From: Primulina eburnea
Lineage: Eukaryota > Streptophyta > Magnoliopsida > Lamiales > Gesneriaceae
Assembly (NCBI RefSeq): GCF_022965805.1
Contig: NC_133103.1
Span: 51,658,386 to 51,722,385, forward strand
DNA: 64,000 nt
Direction of reading: 5' to 3'
The notes under the pieces are model-generated. The model did not search any database and was not told the DNA's origin. It worked only from the letters and a program-made list of their open reading frames with translations. Positions 47,440 to 59,903 of this stretch are shown piece by piece. A program made the translations under genes and the position numbers. Each line of letters opens with the position of its first letter. The stretch's first letter is position 1.

Positions 47440-49076
47440 TGACTTACTCGGCTCCACCGCGAAACTAATGTCAGGAACGCGTGTGAGTGAGATAGATTAA
47501 CTTCCCAACGAGGCGCTGGTAATTGACCTTTTATCCGCTGCAGCTTTCTTCAGTTCGAGGCATCAGGCGTGTGTTTGGGTCCATTGGAGTATCAACTGGC
47601 CTACATCCACTCATTCCTGTTTCATGGAGCAAATCCATCACATATTTGCGTTGAGATACAGAGATTCCCTTAGTAGACCGGCCCAGTTCTAAGCCGAGAA
47701 AGTACCTTAGGAGCCCCAAATCTTTGATTTCAAATTCTCTTGCAAGAAGGCCTTTCAATCGTCGTGACTCATCATTATTATTTCCGGTGAGGATGATGTC
47801 ATCTACATATACAATAATGATGGTGATACGCCCATCATCAAAGTACTTATAGAAGAGGGTATGAATCAGCCTGTGACTGAAAATAGTTGTCCAGTTTCAA
47901 TACCTTGGTGAACCTCTCAAACCATGCACGAGGAGATTGCTTGAGACCGTACAAAGCTTTCTTGAGTCTACAACACTTTTCTCCCGTTGTTTGCTCATAT
48001 TCAAATCTCGGGGGAATATTCATATAAACTTCTTCAATTAATTGACCATTCAAGAATGCATTCTTCACGTCGAGTTGGAACAAAGGCCATTCTTGATTTG
48101 TCGCAATAGATAGCAAGACCCGGATAGTGTTGAGCTTAGCAACTGGTGCGAAAGTCCTTGGTAATCAATACCATATGTTTGAGTGTACCCTTGTGCCACA
48201 AGACGAGCTTTGAAGCGATCAATTCTTCCATCTGCCTTTTGTTTCACCGAGTACAAAGCCACCTACACCCTACGTTTCGCTTCCCTGGAGGAAGTTGAGT
48301 TAAGATCCAAGTTTCATTCTTTTGCAGGGCCTGATACTCTGTTAGAGTAGCTGATTTCCACTCTGGAATCTTCATTGCCTCGTGAACAGATCTAGGGATG
48401 GAAATCTCATCTAATGCTGTCACACAAGCTCTGTATTTGGTAGATAGGTTGGAGTATGACATGAATCTCTGGATAGGATGATTGGTGCAGGTCCGAGTAC
48501 CTTTTCTCAGAGCAATGGGAAGTTCTGGACTATGATCATCTCCTGGTTGACTTGGTAGCTGATCGGTAACTTGTTCGGGAGGAGGTGAAGTGCTAGTATG
48601 TTCAGGAGAGCTTGTGGCAGACGACTGGAGGTGCTGATTTTGTTCAGGCCCATTTCTCGTAGTCTCCGAGTGTACACTTTGATTGATTTATCGAGAAGCG
48701 GAGGATGTTTGGGATAGACAAATGGAGATGAGGTGGACGAATTAGGATCAGGAGTGGCAGTAACAATTGGAATAAGGGACAGAACCTGAGCTAGAGTTAG
48801 GAAGAGGTATGTGATCAGTGTTTTCAAGAAGAGATTCCCAATTGTGTGACTCATAAGTCGTGTGATTGTCCCCCTGAATAACATTATTGGAAAAATAGGG
48901 CTTATCCTCAAAGAATGTAACATCCATTGAGTGAAATAATTTTGCGTAGTAGGACAGAAGCACCTGTACCCTTTCTTGGATGGAGAATATCCTAGGAAAA
49001 TGCAACGGATTGAGCGAGCATCAAGCTTACCACGATGTTGGGAATGGACATGAACAAAGGCTGTACTACCAAAAAG

Positions 49077-49699
49077 CTATGTTGCATGGATACGGGTACG
49101 AGTATCGTATCGAATACGATACGGATACGGCGACACGTCAAAATTTGAAAATATAAGACACGATACGGCTAGGATACGACAATTATTAAAATATATATAA
49201 ATATTATATATATTTATATAAATTTAGTATTGAGAAATAAAAATTATAGAGATAGATGTAATATTTCATTAATCATAATATCTTAAGTACAAAATATTAA
49301 ATGCAAAATCCATCTTAAGCAAGTAAAAAGAAATCAAACATCTATATCGGTTGAATTGAGAGACGCTTGAGCAGAAATGGAATGAAAGAGATGGACAAAT
49401 GTATTTAGGGATTTAAAAGCCCATTCTAATTTATTTTAAAATTATTTTCCTTTTAGTCCTTTTTTTAATTAACCCCTAAAACTTTTAAATATTTGCAATT
49501 TTGCCCAAACGTATCCACGCCGTATCCATGGCGTGTCCTCGCCGTGTTCAAAACGTATCCGGATGGTCAACCCTAAACAAAGTCAACGATACGGATTTTG
49601 AGGTATCCGACACGCGGATACGCGTGTCGTATCCGTATCCGTGTCGTATCCGTATCCGATACTTCAAAAAAAAAAATTTAAGGTATCCGTGCTACATAG
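49077..49699. mobile_element. hAT-type MITE inside Copia C pol, 623 bp
   Basis: Ends CTATGTTGCATGGATAC and, reversed on the right, CTATGTAGCACGGATACC. Perfect 8-bp duplications CCAAAAAG flank it (49069-49076 and 49700-49707). Excising the element with one copy restores NLFGSTAF in the Copia frame. The interior is rich in CGTATCC/GGATACG motifs. Confidence 0.95.
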
Positions 49700-49707
49700 C
49701 CAAAAAG

Positions 49708-51899
49708 TTGAAAGGTATCTTTGTGATCAAGTGACTGCTAGGGAATAGGGTCAGAAATACATCTAAAGGACTCTTGAACTTAAGAACATGAGAGGGAAGG
49801 CGATTGATTAAATATGTGGCGGTAAAAACAGCTTCACCCCAAAATTTTTTAGGTACATTAGATTGAAAGAGGAGAGAACGAGACATGTCAAGGATGTGGC
49901 GATTCTTTCTTTCAGCGACACCGTTCTGTTGTGGAGTATCCACACATGAACTCTGTTGCACGATACCGCGGGATTGAAAGAAAGGGCTGAGAGATGTGTT
50001 AAAAAATTCCCTAGCATTATCAGTTTTTACCACTTGTATATTTGTTTGAAATTGTGTTTGAATCATGGCATAAAAGTTTTTGAAGATCTCTATCGTTTCA
50101 GACTTATCTTTCATGAGGAAGGTCCAACTTAAACGAGTATGGTCATCAACAAGCAAAAGAAACCATCTAGCCCCAGTGATATTTGGAAGCCGATTTGGAC
50201 CCCAAATGTCACCATGAATGAGGGAGAAGGGTGAGCTTGGTTTATATGGTACCGGAGAATATATGCCACGGGTGTGTTTGGAAAGTTGACAAATATCACA
50301 ATGAAATAAGTTAGGATTTTTATTGATGAACAGAGAAGGATACAATATCTTTAGATATGAAAAATTTGGATGGCCAAGACGATAGTGCCACAACATGATT
50401 GCACTATCTTTATTAGACTGACTCCCTAAATGGCTTTCTAATTTATTGATAGACCAACACTGAGAATTGTCACAGGTTCTCAGTTTAGGTGTGATTTGTA
50501 GGAGATAGATGCCGGAACAAAGTCTAGCACTGCCAATCGTCCTCCCCGAGCTCATATCCTGAAACACACAACAATTCGAATGGAATGTGGTCACACATTT
50601 AAGGTCACAATTGAGTTTGCTCACAGAAATAAGATTACAGTCAATGTTGGGAACAAAAAACACAGATTGAAGGAGAATGGATTCAGAGATACGAATTTGG
50701 CCTTCTCCATGTACTCGGGTGCGTGTGCCATCTGCTATACGAACTGTTTGGTAGTTGGTGCATGGGGAATAAGTTGAAAATAGGGATCTGTCACCTGTCA
50801 TATGATCCGAAGCTCCGGAGTCGACAATCCATGGAGTAGAGGATGACTGAGACACATGAAGGCCAACACCAGGGCTGTTGCTAGCACCAGTGGATTGATT
50901 TCCCACCTGAGAGAACATTTTCTGTAGGGCATCCATTTGATCTTTGGTGAAGGGAGTGGGTGTATGAGGAACAGGTTGTGAGACTGTGTTTGCACGTGCC
51001 TCTTGGTTCCTATTTGGCTTCCAATCAAGAGGCTTGCCATGAATTTTCCAACACGTTTCTTTTGTATGACCTGGCCTCTTGCAATGATCACACCAAGGTC
51101 GGCCTTTGGGATGATTGTTGCGGGAAGCAAGACCTGTGAGGTCAGCTGGTGTATCACCAGTAGAGATGAAGGCAGAGGCTTCGATGGTTAGTTGACTGTC
51201 TGATTGGCCAAGCATGACACGTTTACAGCTCTCTTCTCGACGGACTTCAGAGAATACTTCACGAAGGGCTGGTAAAGGTCTAGTCCCGAGGATACGTCCT
51301 CGCACATCATCAATAGTCTTGTTTAGACCCATAAGGAATTTGAATATGCGCTTGGTCTCAATAATTTGACGGAAGAAGACACTGTCTTCAGCACACTTCC
51401 AATGATATGGCTGGAAGAGATCTAGTTGTTGCCAATATCGGGTAAGAGTGGTGAAGTACAATGTGACAGATTGCTCACCTTGACGTAGATCTTGAAGAGT
51501 ACTCTCAATGTGAAAAAGTTCAATAGCGTTTTCGCTGCTGGAGAAAGTATCACGAGCTGCATCCCAGATTTCCTTCGCTGTAGTGTACAACAGGAAGTTC
51601 TCGCCAATGTCTATGGTCATTGAGTTGATTAACCAAGACATGACAAGATTGTTTTCAGTACGCCAAGCTTTGAAAGTCGGGTCACTGTGGCTAGGCTGAA
51701 CCGCAACACCAGTGAGGTAATCATCTCGCCCTCGTCCACTGATGAACATCATCATGGATTGAGACCATTGGAGATAGTTTTTATCAGTCAATTTGTGACT
51801 AGTGAGAACATTAGTTACAGAACTGTTTTCAGGAGGATTGGGAGAGGTTGAGGGAAATTGAACCGATCCCTTTGGAGATTTCTCGGATTGATCACTCAT
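49708..51899 (-). CDS. Copia gag-protease-integrase polyprotein (broken 3' by a MITE)
   Basis: The start ATG at 51899 lies directly after the primer site. In order: UBN2/gag core (NYLQWSQSMMMF ... SWLINSM ... EIWDAARDTFSS), CCHC knuckle CDHCKRPGHTKETC, aspartic protease IVDSGASDHMT, GAG-pre-integrase LWHYRLGHPNFSYL with the CDIC zinc pair, and integrase core residues in HGDIWG, KTDNAREF and VAERKNR (the D-D-E triad). The frame is open for about 730 codons, so the element was coding-competent until the MITE came in. Downstream pol frames at 47.5-48.9 kb are shifted relative to one another. Confidence 0.9.
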
Positions 51900-52078
51900 G
51901 GCTCTGATACCATGAAGTTTTGAGGAGAAAAAATCATACTTTATTGCTACCGAAAGGTGTACATAAATACACAAAAGATACAGCTAAAGACCTAACAAAA
52001 AGGAAAAGAAATAACAAGATCCCCAAAAAATAGGAACAACCAAAACAACCTAAGCTACAAGTAACAACCTATGCTACA

Positions 52079-53989
52079 ACGAAAATCAAATCGTTATTTG
52101 TTTACTACTCAAACATACTATAAAGTAACTCCACATACCATGGTATTCTAATGGTGACAATGGAATCTAAACCTTACAAGTTTCGTAATTACAAAATAAA
52201 AATTGCTATTGTACATAAGGATGTAGTTGATGGTAACTGCATAATTTAAATCCTTATGAATGTATGGTAACTTAAATGTCAACAAACAAATACTACATTG
52301 CTGCCAGAAAGAAAAAAAAAGCAACATCCATATAAGACCAACAATTCCGTCCTAATGTTTACTCTAAACTGCACTTCACTAATTATAGAATTTGAGTGCT
52401 TGATAATACATAAAAAAATAACTGATGTTTTAAACATTAAAGACTCAACTCTTTGAAACAGCACCACTGAACCAACAATTCTAATAATTCGATTAGATTA
52501 AGGTAAGCAACAATTGTCACCAACTAATTCTACCCAAGATATCAATGAAGAAAAAAATAAAAAAGGCAATAGTAAAAAATATGAGAAAATATGATCATAC
52601 AAATTCCATCGAATATATAATGGAAATCAACTAACTATTTAAGGTGTTCAGAATTATTAGACCATCATGGAGGAGATCAAATGGATATATAAGGTGATTA
52701 TTCCGTAAAATAATTACTTAGCAATATTAAAGGCAAAATAAAATGAAAATTTTAAAAAGTAGCATATAGGAAGGCCGATAGTAAGGCTTCTATAATTCCA
52801 TGTCACACAAGATATTAGGAGTTGCAATTTATTTTGAAAGGTGTGTGCACTTAATACACTAGTCTGCCAAGTTGTCCTCTCTTACTCCGCTTAAGAGACG
52901 TCATATGATTAATATTTGGTTAGTGCTGATATAAAATAACCAATGGTCACATTTAAGACATATATTAAGGTGAATTAAATGCTGTCAAGAATTATGAAAT
53001 ATGCCTTTGGCTTAACCTGATAAATGCAATGTTAGAATAATTCATTTTTTATAAACTGGAGTGGCCGACGCATCTAATAAACAGACCTTTAGGGTTGTTT
53101 CTCATTAGACTCCACTCCTACATCCTTTTAATTTGTAGTTTCGTCCCAATGGCGAGAAATATCGACATCAGAATTCTAGATTGAACATGTTCTCTTTTTC
53201 ACGTCGAATGATTGTCCCGATATTTCCAGATAGAGATGAACTTCAAATCCTTGTGGTTATTATTTCTCAACCAAATATACATCTATAGATACAAATAGTG
53301 GGTAGTGTTACAAATAGTGGGTAGTGTACACAAACTTTAAAAGGTATGCTAATGTATGCCAATTTTACACCAAGTACTATGCATTTCTCCCGTTTCATAT
53401 TTTCTCTTGGGCATCGGAGGATTTTTGCCGAAATATGGATGGTGACCCTAAAGCATCTTTTTGCATGACTTATTTTAGTGGCAACCTAGGTCATATATCT
53501 TCATTGGACCCAAATAGCGAACACTTTACCATCTCAAGAGAAATTAATTGAACTAGAAATTACAAGTAGCTAGAGGTTTCCAAAAAAGCTGAACGAACCA
53601 TCCCATAGTACCACGGGTCATATTCAAGAGAGTAAAAGAACAAAAATATATATAACATACATCTCTCCAGAACAAAAAAAGAATATCAGACAAGTATTCA
53701 GTGGATTTTAGGGTAAAGATGAGATCGACAATGTCATACAACGAAAGATTTATACTCTAAAGCAACATGAACGACAAAAAGTTTGCAAAGGTGAATCACT
53801 CACGTTGAAAGTGTGTGTTTAAATAGCCGAAGATCCCATATCTCGAGAGAACAAGACATGAATCTTTTGTATACTAGGTAAATGCCAAGCAAAGAAGTTA
53901 TTATACTGAAATCATGGAGAAGCAAGCATTTTACTAGCAAGGAAACAATCAAATCAAAATAAGAGAAGCAAACAGTTATCTATAATCTT
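52079..53989. other. Spacer without recognised genes
   Basis: AT-rich DNA. The only pattern noted is a short tandem ACAAATAGTGGGTAGTGT pair near 53291-53328. It may be an intron of the ATM-derived locus. Confidence 0.5.
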
Positions 53990-56900
53990 ACGCTCAACAT
54001 TATGCTACAAAGCAGCAGCATCCACCTGCAAAGACGAGAGCACAATTAACCCTGTAATACTGAATTTAGAGCTTGAAAAGTTGCTTTCAGAATTGTATAA
54101 ATACTTGAACATCCAATCATAATTACAAATAGAAGAACATTATACAATAATGGAAACAGGAAGAAACTGGTGTTAAGACAGCGTTAAGCTATCCTTAACC
54201 TTCAATTTAGGAGTCACCCATAACCAAAGTGAGGTAGTTTTTTTCTCTCCTAACTTAAGTGCATAATCAATGCCATATTAAAAACACATTCATTTTAAAC
54301 ACGCATTTATCAAAATGAGATTGAGATTTCGTGAGAGGGAATCTAACTGTACCTACTTTTTCCTACAATATGAAATGCAAAGTAGATGAATTATACATAA
54401 CAATTCACCATAACAGGAAAGGAAGCATTTCAAAGATCTATCTACACCATGCCTTGATGGGAATTTTACACAAATGGATGCTTACAATTGAGGTGAGATT
54501 GCAAAATGTTGGCAAACTCCGCATAAGGCAGTTCCATATCACATGCCAATCTTTGCCAACCTGCAGAATTTTTACAAAAATAAAACCAAAATATGCACAA
54601 GGATTAAAAGAAAAAAGAATATCAAGCAGGTCCCGGCATTAGACATCCTACAAACGCGATACCTCATATAATGGTCCAGAATGTTCATGGAGTTTATTTT
54701 CATTATCCTTAGTAAGCCCCACACGCCAACCAAACACAAACAATTTAATCAGAGCCATTTTTCTTCAAAAAAGACGTTGATAGAAAGAGCCAGAAAAAAA
54801 TTATTAATAAGAGTAAGAGATAGGGAATGGAAAGGGAGAGAAGTAGGAAGGTAAGATGTTCGCAATTATTGATGAGCAACTATCCAGTCCATCCACAATA
54901 TATGATTGCTATTGGTCATGATAAAGAAAAGTGAACAAAGATAAGAGAATTGTGCCCCTGCAAGACCCTAACAAGAAAAAAAATAATTCCCTACTGGTAC
55001 CAAAAGAATAAGTTCGAAATGAAGGCAAAAAGCAAAACAGACAGCTCTCCTCTCCCTCAACGAAGAGGTATAGATATTAACCAAATTAAAATATCAAGAA
55101 AATGTGAATGCATCTCCACTCTCCAGCACACAGGAAGGAGACAAATAGACTACAGGAGCACAAATGTTTTGTCACTGGAGGATGAAATATAAACCAGTCA
55201 ATAAAGCTACAGGTAACAGTCAAGATTTCACAATAACATCAATGAATTTAACCTTCCAAAATTTGCAGATATGCTGTCAAACCAAAACAATAAGTGATCT
55301 TTACGGATGCGAGTATGCAGATGAGACAAACAAGTGCAGCATGCCTGCCACGAATATTAGCTCGTTTTAACTCAAGATGGTGGATAATAAGTAGCAACAT
55401 GAATGCAAATGTGAACAATAGAAAAACAAATTTGGAAATTATTGTGTTGGATTTGCCATTGAATGTGTGATCCATGAACAAGGAAAAAACATGTATCACA
55501 CCATCCACAAGGCCAAAGGATACTGTTAAGTATTGAGATATTTGATGTTTATACTTTTTTATCCACGCAAAAGAACAAGTTCTGTTGAAACCTACCATGG
55601 CTATTTGCCCTCCACGACTCTATCTTTTATCAGGACAACCACATGGCTCCCTCCGGGCTCGTTTTTCAGTAACTGGGCTTTTATACGTATTAGCGCACAC
55701 CTGGAAAGTGAACATTGCCTTGTAACCTTTGACCATAAATATGGAAAACTGTTTTTCTCAAGATTGAAATAAAGAGGAATACTTCAAGTCATACCAAATA
55801 CATGGAAGCAACTAAAAAGATCTCAAACTATTTCAAAAAGTAAAAGAATTAGAAATCAAATTTTGATTAATATTTACTTATGTTCTCTTAGTTTATTTAC
55901 TTATGTTTTCTCAGTTGTCCTTCCCTCTCATTATGTTTTAAAAATTTTGCATCATATCACAGCTGAAAAGCCTTCAACAGTTTTATACCGTATTTATTTC
56001 TGCTCAATATGATATAAGTGGATTCTACATATTGAAGTCCAAAATTCTATTAAGTCCTTTTAGTTCATTTAAAAGCTTAAATTCATGTTAATTGTTGAAT
56101 CAAAAAGGGGTCAGAACTCAATTTCTCATTTGATAGAATCTCACTTGGTATCGTCAATATTGAAATCAATTTGTAATTTGATTGAAGTTGTTTACTCCAC
56201 CATTAATATCCCAAGATATCCTCTTACGAGCATGAAGTGGTGACAATTATATAAAATCAAGAAGAAAAAAAATTAAGTTGTGGCACGTCGTTTATGGCGA
56301 CAACACTTATGACCAGACTTTTCACTTTTTTCTGTTGTTTTTCCCATCTTCCTATTATTCAAAATTTAACGGAGTAAGCTGCTACAATTTTAGCAACAAT
56401 GGAACATAAAATAAGGTTGAAAATAACCACCAGAAGATAAAACCGAGCCCATAACCAATGAAATACAAAAGAGCCATATCGTGGCTGGTAAGCACACAAC
56501 CACAAATATGTAATGGACTATCAACTTTAAAAGGCACGACAATTAAGTTGCTGCAATAAGTACCCGGCAAAAAAAAAGGGCAGCAAGCTCCCCACCTTGA
56601 ACTGTGAGCTTGTCATAATCCCACATTTTTCATCCCTAATTGAGTCACTCATAATAAAAATAATAATAATAAAAAATAAATAAATAAAATACAAACAAGA
56701 ACAGAGAAGTAGCATGTCAAAAACCCACCAAAAATTAAGCACGTTGTAATTCTAACCTGAATTGGTGCTGGAAGTACTCATTTGATCAAGCTCCTTGCTC
56801 ATCACATCCAAAAGTTCTAGTAAAATAGAAGCGTCATCCACACCTCTAGTTAAACTTACTTGCAATTTTGCATAGCAAATAAGAGAATCCTACTGAAAGA

Positions 56901-58139
56901 TAAGGAGAAATTTGAAGGCTGCGTCAACCCCTTTAGTGCAACATTTCAAAAAGATACTAATAACTAGATACAAAAGCAAAGGACTCCTTCACTTCAGCGC
57001 CATCTAGATTGTCTTCTTTTTCACTAAATTTAAGTGATGAAATGTTGGTGGTAATTCAACACAAGACCTTTCGAAGTGAGGAGGATAATGTTTTTACACA
57101 TGATTGACAAGATGAAATGAGAACAGACCTTTACGGCAAGTTAAAGCCGGCCGACAAGCAACATCACTCTTGGAAGACTCTCTAAGATAAAGTCACAGAT
57201 AGTTGCATACATCAAAATTCATTCAAATTAAAAAGGTATCTAAGATATTCACCACACGAAATTCTGCGAACAAACACAACATTATCAGATTGCTTTCATG
57301 TTCCATATGAGACAAAAACTTCAAACACTAACCTGAACACCCATCATCCTGGGCTCGTTGCACAATAATCCGAAGAGTCTTCGCAAAAATTGACTTCGGT
57401 AATCTCTTCTTGCTGGATGAGATCTCGGAAGATGCACGTTGCATTAAAATTTTGACAAGAAAAGGCCAAGTCTCAGATGCACAAAAAAGTAGTAAGCAAC
57501 TGCACACCATCAATTCATCCAAAACAATAAAAATAAAACGAAATCTTTCAGATGGTTAAACATAGACGGTAATATATGCTTACAATGTGGAACTTCGTTA
57601 GGCTTAAGCACTGAAGTTTTATCAGACAAATATCTACAGAATCCAATGGATCTATCGGTTTCTAACCATGTATTCAACAACTTAACCCCTTCCTGTATTC
57701 ATAAACCAAAAGATAAAAAACATTAATACACTACATGAGCAAAATATTATCCACGAAAAAATTATCTCAGAATATTAATCACTTGTAGAATTGAAGAGGC
57801 GGATATGAAATTCCCTAAACTTAATTACGGAAAAAGCCAATTATAAGTATTTCCAATAATTCTCGCAAAAGATTCGAAGTTCATAACACATGTAGCGAAT
57901 GAGACTCCCTGCTTGAATAATTTAAAATCAAATAAAAGAAAGTAAATTACCTTTATGTTCATCTGACTGGCCCATTTCAGGGGGAAAATAAATTAATAAA
58001 ACAAGGTAATGACAAACATCAAAAACTATCATCATGTACCGGTCAAACTTCACAAAATAATACAAAGAAAATGAATAAAAGTTTCCTTCATTTTTAAATA
58101 GATATGAAATATAAATTTTGACTGTAATAGAAATGATCA

Positions 58140-58577
58140 CCATCCCAAGCTAAAGTCTAATGCTCTAGCGGCGGCCTCACGTTGGATAATCTCTTTGGAG
58201 AATGGAATTACCCATTGAGCTACCAGCGTAATTCCAATTTTACCTTTTTGTGACTCCTGCATGCATTTCATCAATTAATTAATTTTCAAAACAATAGGGA
58301 ACATGATTCAGTATACATTTCGACAATAACTCTAAAGATCATGTGACGATAATACTACTTGGTATTTCTCTTTGTATTTCATTACGGCTGCGGCATGAGA
58401 CAAAAGCTGGTGGTGTGCCACCAAGTACGGCTCCACCCCCGAATCTCCGGCGGTGCAATTCAGATTTTGCCAAGAAGAGCACCTTCCAGGAGCCATCTCA
58501 CCTCTAACATAGCCACCGGTTACATATGTATAGGGTTCATTAAAGGTGATCCAATTTTTGACCCGATCACCACATCT
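58140..58577 (-). pseudogene. Beta-glucosidase (GH1) two-exon fragment
   Basis: Exon 58359-58577 encodes CGDRVKNWITFNEPYTYVTG (TFNEP is the GH1 acid/base motif) through VEPYLVAHHQLLSHAAAVMK, with intact splice sites. Exon from 58256 encodes KGKIGITLVAQWVIPFSKEI to FSLGW and then loses homology at about 58140. The rest of the roughly 500-aa enzyme is missing on both sides, including the ENG nucleophile. It sits between ATM-like exons on the same strand. Confidence 0.88.
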
Positions 58578-58674
58578 CTGAAAACAAAGTTCTGTCCATA
58601 TTGAAAACCGATATGCGGATGAATTCACAGTCATATAGATAGTGTATTAGCCAAGTTACTGGAGGTACACTCAC

Positions 58675-58824
58675 TGGAGTAAACTCGTTTCCGCATGTGA
58701 AACCGATAATATGTAACTTCCAAAAGATAGCGAAGGATAACACCATACTCGTTTCCATCTTTGAGGACATCCCACACATGATTGAAAAGTGATTTAGCCA
58801 CATGTAGAAGAAGATTTTTTTTGC
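58675..58824 (-). pseudogene. Displaced ATM-like exon
   Basis: Encodes KNLLLHVAKSLFNHVWDVLK and YLLEVTYYRFHMRKRVYS with an AG acceptor and GTGAGT donor. In ATM this block follows the exon ending ...QRAQDDGCSG, and the phases fit (G|GC), but here it lies between exon 1 and exon 2. No copy was found at the expected place (56890-57332). Confidence 0.78.
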
Positions 58825-59309
58825 CTGAAAAACAGAAGAAATCAAATGAAACAGAAAAAACTACATCAATGATAAATCTTACATTGATGACCTACGACTA
58901 CAATTCTTTGATACAGAAACATGTGGATCCCCTCACCAATCTGGAGTTCTTAATAATCCTTCATTTTTAAATAGATACAAAAGGAATGGCAATGAGCTCT
59001 ACATATTGTTCAATGCCTATTAAACAATAGGACTCAATGCCATCCTAAGATAAGAAATATGAATCGGAAATGTTTCAGCAAAACAAACGAACTGTGTGAA
59101 AGTATACAAGTATGAATTCTACTTATTGCTCGATCCTATTAAACAAAATCATGAAAATTATGTAAAAAGATGATTTCATATACAAGAAACTCAACTCGTT
59201 ACCCTCCAAGAAACTATATCTTCTTGATTACTTCTCGAGCTTTGTCCTTGTCGGATGATAGCTTGGAGACGATCTCTTGAATATCTCTGGAAGTGAGTTT
59301 CAAGGACAT

Positions 59310-59895
59310 TTTTAGCGTATCCAATATCACTCCTTCGGAGTAGAGCGCTAGGGTTTCTTTAGAGAGAAAAGGCGGGAGAATCAGGAGATGGATCGGGGAA
59401 GAAGAACCCCCTATTACGGGGTATTTGATAACTCCACAATGGGAGCGGAGGGGAGCGGGGCCAATTCAGATATGGAAACCGACAAAACGCGTTTTTTATT
59501 TTCCAGCCGTTAAACATTGCATTTGGTAACATTTGGGATATATTTAAAATATAAATTTTAGGTAATAATTTATTTTGCCCCGTTTTTAATTTATTTTACT
59601 AAAATAATTTTGTACAATATTTTATATTTGAAATAACTTGATAAACTTATTAATTATAATTTAATATCTCAAAATGCAAAATTTTTATTTTTATATTTTA
59701 CATATTTTTAAAAGTGACAATTATATAAATTTATTAAATTAACAAAACAAGAAGAATAAAAAAACATGTGTCATTTAATTTGAGTAGGCTTCAGTTTTTT
59801 TTTAAATTTTTATTACTCTTTTTTTATTTAAAAAACTCGATCTTCTTTCTTTCATTTTTAATAATATATTCTTGCAGTTATGACAGTCGATTGAT
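59310..59895. other. Upstream flank of the ATM-like exon 1
   Basis: A short GC-richer leader-like stretch (59310-59480), then AT-rich DNA. Nothing else is recognised. Confidence 0.5.
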
Positions 59896-59903
59896 TTTCT
59901 ATT

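Larger units (their letters stand above)
47440..52078 (-). mobile_element. Copia LTR retrotransposon C (minus strand), cut by the gap
   Basis: Read on the minus strand, the 5' LTR lies at about 51913-52078 (ending AAACTTCA), followed by TGGTATCAGAGCC (51900-51912) and at once the gag ATG (51899). Gag, protease and integrase occupy one long frame to 49700. A hAT MITE then interrupts it at 49077-49699. The coding sequence continues (LFGSTAFVHVHSQHRGKLDA) into reverse transcriptase with frameshifts and YVDDIILTG at about 47785, and RNase H near the gap. The 3' LTR is not seen. Its gag is close to that of Copia B. Confidence 0.92.
54000..59309 (-). pseudogene. ATM-kinase-like N-terminal region, rearranged pseudogene
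   Basis: Minus-strand exons match plant ATM, the DNA-damage PI3K-like kinase. Exon 1 (59232-59309) encodes LTSRDIQEIVSKLSSDKDKA, the TAN motif region. Others are 57584-57692 (EGVKLLNTWLE ... RSIGFCRYLSD), 57333-57476 (SETWPFLVKILMQRASSEIS), 56757-56889 (LQVSLTRGVDDASILLELLD), 55596-55700 (TEKRARREP), 54486-54560 (DWHVIWNCLMRSLPTF) and 54025 downward (VDAAAL). Damage: the acceptor before SETWPF reads AT instead of AG (57477-57478), exon 55596-55700 has a frameshift and a TAG (55601-55603) where TGG is expected, VDAAAL runs into a stop, and one exon is displaced upstream (58675-58824). The kinase domain is absent from the window. A misassembly could explain the order but not the stops. Confidence 0.78.

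Noticed and set aside
53324..53551. 75-codon plus-strand frame
   Set aside because: No recognisable domain, no splice support, and codon pattern like the AT-rich surroundings.
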